The translations under genes were made by a program, and so were the position numbers. A stretch of 64,000 bases of DNA. Origin: Arthrobacter_H rhombi. GTDB lineage: Bacteria > Actinomycetota > Actinomycetes > Actinomycetales > Micrococcaceae. Within the stretch, counting starts at the first letter, position 1, and each line of letters starts with the position of its first letter. Below are positions 34,279-43,686 of the stretch, piece by piece. A model generated the notes under the pieces. That model was not told the origin of the DNA. It ran no database searches and worked only from the letters and a program-made list of their open reading frames with translations. The DNA lies in the NCBI RefSeq assembly GCF_039526245.1, contig NZ_BAAAIV010000012.1, forward strand, positions 62,001 to 126,000. The letters run 5' to 3'.

Positions 34279-37200
34279 GGATCCACCACCTGGAGGTCGC
34301 TGCGTTCGGTCCCTTCGCCCACCGCCAGTCGATCGACTTCGACGAACTCTCCGCCGCGGGCCTCTTCCTGCTCAACGGCGAAACCGGGGCCGGCAAGACC
34401 AGCATCCTGGATGCCATCTGCTATGCGCTCTATGGCAGCCTGCCGGGCACCCGCGAGGGGTCCAAGTCGCTGCGCAGCGACCATGCCGGCCCGGCGGATG
34501 AACCGGAAGTCGTGCTGGACTTCAGTACCGGTGGCCGCCGTTTCGAGGTCCGCCGCTCCCCGCAATGGCAGCGTCCCTCCAAGAGGGGCGCGGGAAAGAC
34601 CACGACGGCGCAGGCCCAAAGCAGGCTCCGCGAATTCGTGGACGGCAGCTGGCGGGAACGCTCCACCCGCAACGATGAGGTCGCCGCCGAACTGCTCGAG
34701 GTCATCGGGCTGGGCAAGAACGAATTCACCCGGGTGGCCATGCTCCCGCAGGGGGCCTTCGCCGCGTTCCTGCGCGCCAAGGACAGCGAACGCGAATCAC
34801 TGCTCAAGACGCTCTTCGACACCCGCCTCTACGGCAGCGTCGAGACACTGCTGGCCGAGGAACTCACCGCGGCCCGCACTGCAGCAGAGGACGCCGAACG
34901 CTCGCGTTCCACAGCCATCGCCCAGCTCATCGACGACGGCACGGCCTCCCTGTACGACGACGGTGCCCCGGTTCCCGAGGCACTCACCGCCGAGGACACC
35001 GACACCGATGGCCTGCTCGGGCTCCTCGCCGCACGCCTGGTGGAGCGCACCACGGGGCTTGCTGCCGAACGGACGGCAGCCGACACCGCGGCCGCCGCCG
35101 CACGGTCTGCGGCCACGGCGCTCACCGAGGTGGCCGAACGCCACCGTGCCCTGGCCGAACTGCAGACCTTGCGCGCCGCCCACGCGGCACGGTCCGAACA
35201 CGTGGCGGACGTCGAGGCCCGGCTGGCCCTGGACGCACGGGCCGGCGGGCTCGCGGGGGCAGACACCGCGCGCCGCCGTGCCACCCAGGCGGTGGAATCC
35301 GCCGAAGCCGCGCTTCAAAGCGCACACCACGGAACCGCTGACGGACTCGCCGCCAGTTATCTGGCCCAGGCTCCCGACGAGCAGGCCGGGGCAGCGCCCG
35401 TGTCGGGGGAGGGGGCCCTCGCGGCCCGCGCCGCGGACGCCGCGTCCCGGGCTACCGGTGACGCAGCAGTCCTGGCTGCTGCCCTGCCCGATGAGGCCGA
35501 GCTGGCCGAGCGTACCGCCGAGCTGGCCACCGCGCGGGCGGATCATGTCCGGCGCACGGCTGTGCATGATGAGGCCCGTGCGGAACAGGAGCGGGTGGAG
35601 GCCTCGCTGCCCGGACTGCGCGAGCGCGCGGAGGCCCTGGCCGGAAGCGCCACACGGGTGCCGGTGCTCACGGCAGCACGCGATGCCGCGAGGCTCCGGG
35701 TCGGGGCGGTGGCCGCTCGTGCCGAGGCGGAGGCCATCGCCACCGCAGCCCACGCGGACTGGGTGGTTGCGAAGGACCGCCAGCTGGCGGATCGGGAACG
35801 GCTTCTCGAGCTCGGGCGCACGCGGTTGGCCCAAGCCGCCGCAGCCCTGGCCCGCGAACTGGTTCCCGGCCAGCCGTGCCTGGTGTGCGGTTCCCCCGAG
35901 CATCCGGCGCCGGCCGCGGTCACCGACGGCGTCCTCATCGAGGAGGCAGACGAGGAAGCCGCCCGCGACCACGCACAGTCCAGCGAGGCCGCGGAGGCAA
36001 CAGCGGCCGTTCGCCTACGCGATGCCCGCGCCGCAGCTTCCCAGGCCGCAGGCCAGGCGGGGGACTCCAGTGCCGAGGAAGCGGCCGCGGCACTGGCCAC
36101 CGCCGAGAAGGAACTGGACGAGGCAACTGCCGATGCCCGCGACGCCGAGCGAGCCGGTGCCGATCTGGCAGAGGCCAGCGCGGCAGGTGAACGACTGCGC
36201 GCCACCACGACGGAGGAAACCGCGGCGCTGGCCGTCCTGACCTCACGCATCGGGCACCTGGCGAGCGAGGTCGCCACCGTGGAAACCCGGCTGGCCACTT
36301 TGCGCGGCGGCGAGGAATCACTGAAAGCCAGACACGGGCGCATCCTGGAAGCACAGAAGGCCCTTGAGGGTCTGGCCGAGGCCGCCCGGGGTCTCGACCA
36401 GGCCAGGGACGCTGCCTCCTCCGCCGCACACACGTGGGAGGACGAGCGCTCGGCTGCAGGGTTCGACGACGACGCGGCCTGGTCCGCTGCCATCCTCGAC
36501 GCAGGTACCCGCACCGCAGCGCAGGCCGAGGTCGAGGGGTTCGCCGCCGAACGCGTGCGGATCGAGACCCTGGCGGGAACCGAAGCGGTGGCCACGGCCC
36601 ACGCCGAAGCAGAGCGGGGGATCGGTGCCCCGGACCAGGAACAGCTGGACCAGGCGTCCGTGACGGCGGCGGAGGCCGCTGCCGCCCGTGACGCGGTGCT
36701 GCAACGCGACGCGGTCCTGCGCTCCTACGCCAGCCGCTTCGAGAAGCGCGGCGAGGGCTTGCGCCGGTTGGAGGGCACCCAGGGCACCGTGCTGCAGCGC
36801 TACCAGACGGTGAAGTCCCTCGCCGAGCTAGCCCGCGGAGGCGGGGAGAACCGATTCAAGATGACCCTGTCCACCTACGTGCTGGCCGCCCGGCTGGAGG
36901 CCGTCGCTGCAGCAGCCACCGAACGCCTGCTGGTCATGACCGGTGAACGCTACGCCCTGGTCCACGACGACAGCCCGAAGGGCAATGCCAAATCGGGGCT
37001 CGGCCTGAACGTCCTCGACGCCTGGACCGGACAACGACGCGACACGCAAACCCTGTCCGGCGGCGAGTCCTTCATGGCCTCGCTGGCCCTGGCCCTCGGA
37101 CTGGCCGACGTCATCCAGCAGCAGTCAGGCGGAATCGATATCGAGACGCTGTTCGTCGACGAGGGCTTCGGGTCCCTCGACGAGGGGGCGCTCGAAATGG

Positions 37201-37358
37201 TCATGGACGCCCTGGATGGGCTACGCCGCGGTGGCCGGGTCGTGGGGCTGGTCAGCCACGTCGCGGAGATGAAACAGCGCATCCCGGCCCAACTGCGCGT
37301 CCGCAAGGAACGCACGGGTTCCACCGCCCAAGTGGTCATGGCCGACCCGGTAGAATAG
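34275..37358 (+). CDS. sbcC: exonuclease SbcCD subunit C (Rad50-like ATPase)
   Basis: The SMC-like ATPase partner of SbcD. The 1027-residue protein has Walker A NGETGAGKTSILDAICYALYG near residues 35-55, two long Ala/Glu/Arg-rich coiled-coil arms, the zinc hook CLVCGSPEHPAPA near 535-547 (C-x2-C), the ABC signature LSGGESFMASLALALGLAD near 920-938, and Walker B TLFVDEGFGSLDEGALEMVMD near 957-977. The frame runs upstream into sbcD in another register, but ATG 34275 gives the conserved MRIHHLEVAAFGPF start. The very high Ala content causes long shadow frames on both strands. Confidence 0.96.
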   Translation: MRIHHLEVAAFGPFAHRQSIDFDELSAAGLFLLNGETGAGKTSILDAICYALYGSLPGTREGSKSLRSDHAGPADEPEVVLDFSTGGRRFEVRRSPQWQRPSKRGAGKTTTAQAQSRLREFVDGSWRERSTRNDEVAAELLEVIGLGKNEFTRVAMLPQGAFAAFLRAKDSERESLLKTLFDTRLYGSVETLLAEELTAARTAAEDAERSRSTAIAQLIDDGTASLYDDGAPVPEALTAEDTDTDGLLGLLAARLVERTTGLAAERTAADTAAAAARSAATALTEVAERHRALAELQTLRAAHAARSEHVADVEARLALDARAGGLAGADTARRRATQAVESAEAALQSAHHGTADGLAASYLAQAPDEQAGAAPVSGEGALAARAADAASRATGDAAVLAAALPDEAELAERTAELATARADHVRRTAVHDEARAEQERVEASLPGLRERAEALAGSATRVPVLTAARDAARLRVGAVAARAEAEAIATAAHADWVVAKDRQLADRERLLELGRTRLAQAAAALARELVPGQPCLVCGSPEHPAPAAVTDGVLIEEADEEAARDHAQSSEAAEATAAVRLRDARAAASQAAGQAGDSSAEEAAAALATAEKELDEATADARDAERAGADLAEASAAGERLRATTTEETAALAVLTSRIGHLASEVATVETRLATLRGGEESLKARHGRILEAQKALEGLAEAARGLDQARDAASSAAHTWEDERSAAGFDDDAAWSAAILDAGTRTAAQAEVEGFAAERVRIETLAGTEAVATAHAEAERGIGAPDQEQLDQASVTAAEAAAARDAVLQRDAVLRSYASRFEKRGEGLRRLEGTQGTVLQRYQTVKSLAELARGGGENRFKMTLSTYVLAARLEAVAAAATERLLVMTGERYALVHDDSPKGNAKSGLGLNVLDAWTGQRRDTQTLSGGESFMASLALALGLADVIQQQSGGIDIETLFVDEGFGSLDEGALEMVMDALDGLRRGGRVVGLVSHVAEMKQRIPAQLRVRKERTGSTAQVVMADPVE

Positions 37359-37422
37359 CGGTGTCAGGGTTGGGCGCTCCGGGTGGTTGGGACGGGCGCG
37401 CTATCGAGGAACCCTGAACCAG

Positions 37423-38706
37423 ATGAACACCCAGACTTCACCCTCCGACGCAGACCCGCGCTCCGAGGCTGCAGGCGGCGGGAACTTCCGCGGCCTGTTG
37501 GAATTGGCGGGACCCGCATTCTTCCCGCTGGCCTTCTTCGCCCGGCTGCCGTTGGCCATGTTGACCATCGGCACCTTGACCCTCATCAGCACCGCCACCG
37601 GTTCCTACGCCAGCGGCGGCGTCGCCGCCGGCGCGGTGGGCATTGGATCGGCCATCGGCGCTCCACTGCTCGGCTACTCGGCCGACCGGTGGGGGCAACG
37701 CCTCGTCCTGGTCCCGGCCGCCTTGGCCCATGCCCTGATCGTCGCCGGCCTCATCGTCTCCGGAGCCGGCCTCATCGCTGGCGTCCCCACACTCCTGGTC
37801 ATCGTCATCGCCTTCCTGGCCGGTGCGACCTGCCCGCAGGTGGGGCCGTTGGCCCGCGTGCGGTGGATGGCGTTGACCGCGGGACGTCGTCGCGGACGCC
37901 GCGAACTCGAAACAGCACTGAGCTACGAGAGCACCGTCGACGAATTGACCTTCGTCATGGGCCCGGCGTTGGTCGGCGTGCTGGCCTCGCTGGTCGCGCC
38001 CTGGCTGCCGCTGGCACTGGCCGCGGTGTTGACTGCCGCCCTCGTGCCGGTCTTTGCCGTCCACCCCACTGGCCGGGCAGTGCAACCGCATCGCCCCACC
38101 GGCGAGCCCGCCGCAGGCTCCGGCTGGGTGCGTGGGCGCATCGTCCGCGTGGGACTGTGCGTGCTGGGCATGATCGGGATGGGAACACTGTTCGGCTCGG
38201 TCTCGGCCGGGGCAGTGTCCTTCGCCGGCATCTTCGGAAACGCCAGCGCCGGCGGTCTGCTCTACGCTGCACTCGGGCTGACATCGGCGATGGCCGCGCT
38301 TTCGGTCTCGTTCTGGCCGCACGGCTGGGCGCAACCGGTCCGTTGGGCCGCCTGCGCAGTGCTGCTGATCCCCTTGGCGCTGCTGCTTCAGGTTCCCGAT
38401 TCCATAGGTTCCATGGTGGTATTCCTGTTGCTGATCGGACTGCCCATCGGCCCGATCATGGTCACGATCTTCACCGTCGGGGGAGACGTCGCACCCCTGG
38501 GTCGGATGGGAACCGTAATGACCATGCTCGCCAGCGGGATCGTCGTGGGAACCGCGATCGGCAACGGCCTGTCGGGAATCCTGGCCGATCTGGTCGGGCC
38601 GCACGGGGCCTTCCTCGTCGCAGCAGGTGCCGCGGTGCTGTTGTTCGTCTCCGGCGCCGGCATGTTTGTGCTGGGCCGCTTTCGACGCACGCCGGCGGCG
38701 GACTAG
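37423..38706 (+). CDS. MFS transporter
   Basis: A 427-residue major facilitator protein with about 12 membrane helices and a polar N-terminus. The loop 2-3 motif reads GYSADRWGQRLVL near residues 85-97, the usual G-x3-D-R-x-G-x-R pattern. A large charged central loop (RGRRELETALSYESTVDE) separates the halves. ATG 37423 is preferred to the TTG twelve codons earlier. A possible -10 (TAGAAT) lies in the last codons of sbcC. Substrate unknown; drug or metabolite efflux is a guess. Confidence 0.85.
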   Translation: MNTQTSPSDADPRSEAAGGGNFRGLLELAGPAFFPLAFFARLPLAMLTIGTLTLISTATGSYASGGVAAGAVGIGSAIGAPLLGYSADRWGQRLVLVPAALAHALIVAGLIVSGAGLIAGVPTLLVIVIAFLAGATCPQVGPLARVRWMALTAGRRRGRRELETALSYESTVDELTFVMGPALVGVLASLVAPWLPLALAAVLTAALVPVFAVHPTGRAVQPHRPTGEPAAGSGWVRGRIVRVGLCVLGMIGMGTLFGSVSAGAVSFAGIFGNASAGGLLYAALGLTSAMAALSVSFWPHGWAQPVRWAACAVLLIPLALLLQVPDSIGSMVVFLLLIGLPIGPIMVTIFTVGGDVAPLGRMGTVMTMLASGIVVGTAIGNGLSGILADLVGPHGAFLVAAGAAVLLFVSGAGMFVLGRFRRTPAAD

Positions 38707-38734
38707 GCCCGAGTCCCGCCCAGCGCCAGCGGCA

Positions 38735-39454
38735 TCAGGAACCCAAGGCGCGTTCGACGGCCACCGCAGCTGCCGAAACCTGCCGCCCCACCTCGTCGAC
38801 GTCGATGGTCCGCGTGGCCGTGGCATAGACCACCGCCAACGCGGCTGGGTCTTGTCCCGGGATGCGCAAGGGGGCCGCCAGGGACGTCACGCCGGGGATG
38901 ACCTCATCGATGCTGGTCGCGTAGCCGCAGTCGCCGGCCCGGGCCGCCTCGTCGCGCCAGGGGTGGCCCGGGGCGACATGTTCCCACTCGGCGGGCGTCA
39001 TGGTGGACTGGATGGCTATGCCGGGTGCGCCCCGTGAGAGCGGGTGGCGCGAGCCGGGACGTTGGAGCACCGTGGCGTGCCCCTGCCGCGGTTCCACGGT
39101 GACCAGCGTGACGCAGTCATCGTGGTCCCACACCACGATGAAGGCACTCATCTGCAGGTCGTTGGCCAGGATGGTCAATTCCGGGAGGGCTGCCGATTGC
39201 AGATCCCGCTGGACTCCTCGCGCCAAGGCTGCCAGCCCGGGAGCCCCCTGCAGGCGTCCGGACTCGTCCCGGCGCACCAGTGAGTGGTCTTCCAAAGTGC
39301 GCAGGATCCGGTAGGCGATGGAGCGGTGAACGCCGAGTTCCTCGGCCAGTTCGGCGATCGTCGGGGCATCCTGCCGGTCGGTGATGATCTCCAGGGCGCG
39401 GAGCCCACGCGACAACGTCTGGGCCGGTGAACTGCCCGGTGCATGTTCGGTCAC
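38735..39454 (-). CDS. IclR family transcriptional regulator
   Basis: A 239-residue IclR-type regulator: an N-terminal winged helix-turn-helix (about residues 10-75) with APTIAELAEELGVHRSIAYRILRTLED, followed by a ligand-binding domain of the GAF-like IclR type. It is divergent from the MHS transporter gene across 300 bases, the standard arrangement for a regulator and its target. A palindrome in that spacer resembles IclR-family sites. The start GTG 39454 (MTEHAPGSSPAQ) is chosen over more distal codons; the inducer is unknown. Confidence 0.9.
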   Translation of the reverse strand: MTEHAPGSSPAQTLSRGLRALEIITDRQDAPTIAELAEELGVHRSIAYRILRTLEDHSLVRRDESGRLQGAPGLAALARGVQRDLQSAALPELTILANDLQMSAFIVVWDHDDCVTLVTVEPRQGHATVLQRPGSRHPLSRGAPGIAIQSTMTPAEWEHVAPGHPWRDEAARAGDCGYATSIDEVIPGVTSLAAPLRIPGQDPAALAVVYATATRTIDVDEVGRQVSAAAVAVERALGS

Positions 39455-39754
39455 GAGGTACTGCCTCCGGTAAGGTGCGGGAGGCATCCGCTGGGGGGAG
39501 AAGGCCTCTGGTGCCGACAGGGTGTTCTGCCAAGGAACTATGAGTTCGAATATAGAACACTAGCATCGTCCGGGCAACCATGCGCCGACCCTCCTCGAGC
39601 GGGGTGGCGCGGCCGGCCGTGGTGCCACCCGACGCGTCGCCGTATTTGACGAGAAGTTGACGAGCGGCAGGTTATGATGAGCTGGATCACAATTACCGTC
39701 CGATTGGTCGGTAACGCACCGCGCGCCCTGTGGCGCCGAATTTTGGAGTCCAGC
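39455..39754. promoter_or_regulatory. IclR-MHS intergenic control region
   Basis: This 300-base divergent spacer has no gene. At 39544-39558 is GTTCGAATATAGAAC, arms GTTC/GAAC, very like the PcaR/PcaU class of IclR-family operators. Two TTGACG hexamers (39646-39651, 39657-39662) and a TATGAT (39673-39678) hint at the transporter promoter, but no pair has ideal spacing. A second inverted repeat, TTACCG-10-CGGTAA, lies at 39693-39714, close to the transporter start. Confidence 0.5.
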
Positions 39755-41086
39755 ATGTCCCACTCAGCGGCAGCACCGGCTGCCACCTCCCGGCGCGAGG
39801 AACGCAAGGTCCTCGCCGGAACCCTCGTTGGCACCACCATCGAGTGGTACGACTTCTTCATCTACGCCCAAGCTGCTGGCCTGGTGCTTGGCCCGCTGTT
39901 CTTCGCGCCCTTGGGGGAGACCGGTGCGCAGCTGGCTTCGTGGGCGTCCATCGGCATCTCCTTCTTGTTCCGTCCGCTCGGGGCCATCGTTGCCGGGCAC
40001 CTGGGCGACAAGCTCGGACGCAAGAAGATGCTCGTCTTCACATTGATCATGATGGGGCTGTCCACCGCACTGATCGGTGTCCTGCCCACCCACGCCCAGA
40101 TCGGTGGCGCGGCTGCGATCATGCTCATCATCCTGCGTGTGTTGCAGGGCTTCTCCGCCGGCGGTGAATGGGGCGGTGCGGCACTGATGTCCGTTGAGCA
40201 CGCCCCGGACAACCGCCGTGGCTTCTTCGGTGCGTATCCTCAGATCGGCGTGCCCTGCGGCATGATCCTGGCGACTTTCACCATCTGGATCCTCACGACT
40301 GTCCTGGGCAACGAGGCCTTCTTGTCCTGGGGCTGGCGCGTTCCGTTCCTGCTCTCGATCCTGCTGATCGTCGTGGGCTACCTCATCCGCCGTTCGGTCG
40401 AGGAGTCCCCGGTCTTCACTGCCCTGCTGGAGCGCAAGAAGGAATCCAGCGCCCCGCTGGCCCAACTCTTCAAGCACAACACCCGCGAGGTCATCCTCAC
40501 CGCGCTGATCTTCATCGCCAACAACGCCGCCGGGTATCTGGTGATCGCGTTCTTCGCGACCTACGCGTCCAAGACCTTGGGGATGGAGCGCGGCCCGGTC
40601 CTGCTGGCCACCATGTTGTCGGCCTTCGGCTGGCTGATCTTCACGTTGTACGGGGGCATCCTCTCCGACAAGATCGGTCGCGTCCGCACCTTCCAAATCG
40701 GCTACGCGCTGGTGGCCTTGTGGGCGGTGCCCATGTGGTTCCTCATTGATACGGCGAACATCTTCTGGTACTTCGTGGCACTGTTCGTCCTCACCATTGG
40801 CCTGGGACTTTCCTACGGGCCGCAGTCGGCACTGTATGCGGAGATGTTCCCGGCTCGAGTGCGCTATTCGGGTGTCTCGATCGGCTATGCCCTGGGTGCG
40901 ATCCTCGGTGGTGCCTTTGCACCGCTGATCGCCGCGCTGCTGTTGGAGAAGACCGGCCATTCATGGAGCATCGGCATCTACATCGTCGTCATCTCGATCA
41001 TCTCCCTGGCTGCCGTCTCGTTCGTGAAGGAGACCCGTGGGGTCGACCTGCACATCGAGCACCACGCCAACCACGTGGAGCCCTGA
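39755..41086 (+). CDS. MHS family metabolite:proton symporter
   Basis: A 443-residue major facilitator of the metabolite:H+ symporter family (relatives carry shikimate, proline/betaine, dicarboxylates or aromatic acids). It begins ERKVLAGTLVGTTIEWYDFFIYAQAAG, the family's hallmark first helix (T-x-E-W-Y-D-F), then GHLGDKLGRKKML near residues 84-96 and LRVLQGFSAGGEWGGAALMS near 126-145. GGAG precedes ATG 39755; a longer frame upstream is not coding-like. The paired IclR regulator suggests induction by the substrate or a metabolite, possibly an aromatic acid. Confidence 0.9.
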   Translation: MSHSAAAPAATSRREERKVLAGTLVGTTIEWYDFFIYAQAAGLVLGPLFFAPLGETGAQLASWASIGISFLFRPLGAIVAGHLGDKLGRKKMLVFTLIMMGLSTALIGVLPTHAQIGGAAAIMLIILRVLQGFSAGGEWGGAALMSVEHAPDNRRGFFGAYPQIGVPCGMILATFTIWILTTVLGNEAFLSWGWRVPFLLSILLIVVGYLIRRSVEESPVFTALLERKKESSAPLAQLFKHNTREVILTALIFIANNAAGYLVIAFFATYASKTLGMERGPVLLATMLSAFGWLIFTLYGGILSDKIGRVRTFQIGYALVALWAVPMWFLIDTANIFWYFVALFVLTIGLGLSYGPQSALYAEMFPARVRYSGVSIGYALGAILGGAFAPLIAALLLEKTGHSWSIGIYIVVISIISLAAVSFVKETRGVDLHIEHHANHVEP

Positions 41087-41105
41087 CCCCGGGAGAACCG
41101 AAAAA

Positions 41106-41152
41106 ACGAGAGGCGTTGCAACACCACCACGTGGGGTTGCAACGCCTCTCGT
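41106..41152. terminator. terminator between the MHS and aminopeptidase genes
   Basis: Perfect 17-base arms ACGAGAGGCGTTGCAAC and complement with a 13-base loop. Read on the minus strand the stem is followed by TTTTTT, so it is a textbook intrinsic terminator for the aminopeptidase gene and may also stop plus-strand transcription. Confidence 0.92.
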
Positions 41153-41207
41153 CATGGACCGGCCATCCGCTGAAACGCGGGCCAGGCCGACGGGGGTGGC
41201 GCGGGCG

Positions 41208-42773
41208 CTACTCGCCGGTCGGTGAGTAGATCCCGGCCATCCAGGACTCGACGTCCTCGGGTGTCCGTGGCAGTGCGGCGCTGAGGTTCTCGCACCCGTC
41301 GGCGGTCACCAGCACGTCGTCCTCCAGGCGGACGCCGATGCCGCGGTATTCCTCCGGAACTGCCAGATCCTCGGACTTGAAGTACAGGCCGGGTTCGATC
41401 GTGAAGACCATGCCGGGTTCCAGCACGGCGTCCAGGTAGAGCTCGCGTTTGGCCTGCGCGCAGTCGTGGACGTCCAGGCCCAAGTGGTGGCTGGTGCCGT
41501 GGGGCATCCAGCGGCGGTGGTGCTGCCCGTCCGCGGCGAGGGCCTCGTCCAGGGGAACCGGCAGCAGGCCCCAGTCGTCCAGCCGCTCGGCCAGGACCTT
41601 CAGCGCCGCCTCGTGCAGCTCGCGGAACTTGCGGCCCGGGCGCGCCACCTCGAAGGCGGCGTCGGCTGCGTCCAGGACGGCCTGGTAGATCTTGCGCTGC
41701 ACGTCGGAGTACTTGCCGTTCACCGGCAGGGTCCGGGTGATGTCGGCGGTGTAAAGCGAATCGGCTTCGACGCCGGCATCGACCAGGATCAGATCCCCGG
41801 TGTTGACCTGGCCGGTATTGCGGATCCAGTGGAGCACCGTGGCGTTGTTGCCCGATGCGGCAATGGTGTCGTACCCGAGGTCGTTGCCTTCCTCGCGCGC
41901 CCGGGCAAAGAACGCGCCTTCCACGACCCGCTCGCCGCGCTTGTGCTCGATGGCGCGGGGCAGTTCCTCGACGACATCGTGGAAGCCGTTGACCGTCGCC
42001 TCGACGGCAGCTCGCATCTGCTCGATCTCCCAGTCGTCCTTGACCAGGCGCAGTTCGGAGAGCGCCTCGGCCAGTTCGGCGTCGAGGTGGTCAGAAGCCT
42101 CCAGATCGACACCGGTGTTGATCCGCGAGGTGTCCACCAGCGCGTCGCAGTTCAAATCGACGTCGCGCAGCAGGCGGATGCGCATCCCCCCGAACTCCGT
42201 TGCGCCGGCGTCACGGGTGATCGCATCCTCCAGCTCGGTGTCCATGTGCGCGGTGGGCAGCAGCAGCCGCGCTTCCAGATCCGCCAACGTTGGCCGGGTG
42301 CCGATCCAGAATTCACCGGAGCGTGCATCGGAGTAGAACTCCTCCGAATCGCGTCCGGCCATCGGACGGAAGTACAGGGTGGCCCGGTGGTTGCCGCCGT
42401 CGTCGCCGGTACCCTCCTCGGCCGGTTCCAGGACCAGGACGGCGTCCGGCTCGTGGTCGACGCCGAGTCCAGTCATGTGGGCAAACCCCGAGTGGGGGCG
42501 GAAACGGTAGTCCGTGTCGTTCGAGCGGACCTTCAGCGGGCCGGCCGGGATGACCAGTCGTTCGCCGGGAAACCGCAGCGAGAGGGCGCGACGTCGGGCT
42601 GCGGCATACGGTGCCACGGCATCCGGGCCGGGGGACGTTGCCTGGGTGGAGGGGGCCCACTGGGAGCCCATGAAATCCTTGAAGGCCTGCGAGGAGGGAC
42701 GCTGCGAACGGTTGTTCACACGCTCCTCGAGGGGTTGATCGCTACCGGGGGTGTTGTTCGCATCAGTTATCAC
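41208..42773 (-). CDS. pepP: Xaa-Pro aminopeptidase (M24B)
   Basis: Removes an N-terminal residue ahead of proline. The 521-residue protein has the AMP-N domain (ARRRALSLRFPGERLVIPAG near residues 58-77, then RPHSGFAHMTGLGVDHEP near 93-110) and the pita-bread metal site: LVDAGVEADSLYTADITRTL (two Asp ligands, near 335-354), HGTSHHLGLDVHD (His), TIEPGLYF (Glu) and GVRLEDDVLV (Glu). An N-terminal extension of about 40 polar residues precedes the domain. Start GTG 42773 is likely; the GTG at 42719 is possible. It is divergent from the PHP gene by 55 bases. Confidence 0.93.
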   Translation of the reverse strand: MITDANNTPGSDQPLEERVNNRSQRPSSQAFKDFMGSQWAPSTQATSPGPDAVAPYAAARRRALSLRFPGERLVIPAGPLKVRSNDTDYRFRPHSGFAHMTGLGVDHEPDAVLVLEPAEEGTGDDGGNHRATLYFRPMAGRDSEEFYSDARSGEFWIGTRPTLADLEARLLLPTAHMDTELEDAITRDAGATEFGGMRIRLLRDVDLNCDALVDTSRINTGVDLEASDHLDAELAEALSELRLVKDDWEIEQMRAAVEATVNGFHDVVEELPRAIEHKRGERVVEGAFFARAREEGNDLGYDTIAASGNNATVLHWIRNTGQVNTGDLILVDAGVEADSLYTADITRTLPVNGKYSDVQRKIYQAVLDAADAAFEVARPGRKFRELHEAALKVLAERLDDWGLLPVPLDEALAADGQHHRRWMPHGTSHHLGLDVHDCAQAKRELYLDAVLEPGMVFTIEPGLYFKSEDLAVPEEYRGIGVRLEDDVLVTADGCENLSAALPRTPEDVESWMAGIYSPTGE

Positions 42774-42828
42774 CGTCCCATCGTCTCAAAGCCGGGGCAA
42801 TACACCAAGGCGCCGGTATGCTGACGGG

Positions 42829-43686
42829 ATGCTGATCGACCTGCATTCGCACTCGAATATTTCCGATGGGACCGAGACACCGTCGGAACTCATGGCGGCA
42901 GCAGCCGCTGCTGGCCTGGATGTCGTGGCGTTGACGGATCACGACCAGACGTCCGGGTGGCTGGAAGCCAGTGGGGCGGCGCTCGCGCACGGGGTCGGCC
43001 TGGTTCCCGGGATGGAGATTTCCTGCAAGGCAGGGAAAGGCCAGAGCGTCCACCTGCTCAGCTACCTGCACGACCCTGCCGACGCCGACCTGCTCGAGGA
43101 GATCAACAAAGCCCGGGAAGCGAGGATCGACAGGGCCCGGCACATGGTCGAGATCATCGCCGAGGACTACCCGATCACGTGGGACCTCGTGGCAGAGCAA
43201 TCCACGCCCGGAGCGACACTGGGCCGCCCTCATATCGCCGATGCCCTGGTGGCTGCCGGTGTCGTTTCGGACCGCAGCGAGGCCTTCGCCACGGTGCTCA
43301 CCTCACACTCTCGCTACTACGTCGGGCATTACGCCGTCGATCCTGTGCGGGCCGTTGAACTGGTCCGCGCCGCCGGCGGCGTCCCGGTGTTCGCCCACCC
43401 CATGGCCGAGCTGCGAGGGCGGGTGGTCGCACCGCCGGTCTTCGACGACATGATCGACGCCGGTCTGCTGGGTCTGGAGATCGACCACCGCGACAATTCA
43501 CCGGAGGGGAAGGCCTTCCTGCACCGGCTCGCCGCCCGGCACGGCCTGATCGTCACCGGTTCGAGCGACTACCACGGCGCCGGAAAGCCCAACCGGCTGG
43601 GTGAAAACAGCACGGATCCTGCCATGCTCCGCCGCATCCTGGAGGCGGGAACCGGCAGCGCCCCGGTCGGGGTGCCTGCCATCTAA
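42829..43686 (+). CDS. PHP domain phosphoesterase
   Basis: A 285-residue polymerase-and-histidinol-phosphatase domain protein. Metal motifs are IDLHSHSNISDGTETP near residues 3-18, VALTDHDQTSGW near 35-46, PGMEISCKAG near 60-69, and late VTGSSDYHGAGKPNRLG near 239-255. Relatives include 3',5'-nucleoside bisphosphate phosphatase and RNA-end nucleases such as YciV/RNase AM, so a nucleotide phosphatase or 5'-exonuclease is likely; which one is unsettled. The ATG at 42829 gives the normal MLIDLHSHS start. Confidence 0.88.
   Translation: MLIDLHSHSNISDGTETPSELMAAAAAAGLDVVALTDHDQTSGWLEASGAALAHGVGLVPGMEISCKAGKGQSVHLLSYLHDPADADLLEEINKAREARIDRARHMVEIIAEDYPITWDLVAEQSTPGATLGRPHIADALVAAGVVSDRSEAFATVLTSHSRYYVGHYAVDPVRAVELVRAAGGVPVFAHPMAELRGRVVAPPVFDDMIDAGLLGLEIDHRDNSPEGKAFLHRLAARHGLIVTGSSDYHGAGKPNRLGENSTDPAMLRRILEAGTGSAPVGVPAI

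Noticed and set aside
34797..35972. Long antisense frames inside sbcC, and similar ones across 43703-45568 and 24069-25178
   Set aside because: They are shadows of Ala/Gly-rich or GC-rich genes; low-complexity products, no ribosome site, no domain.
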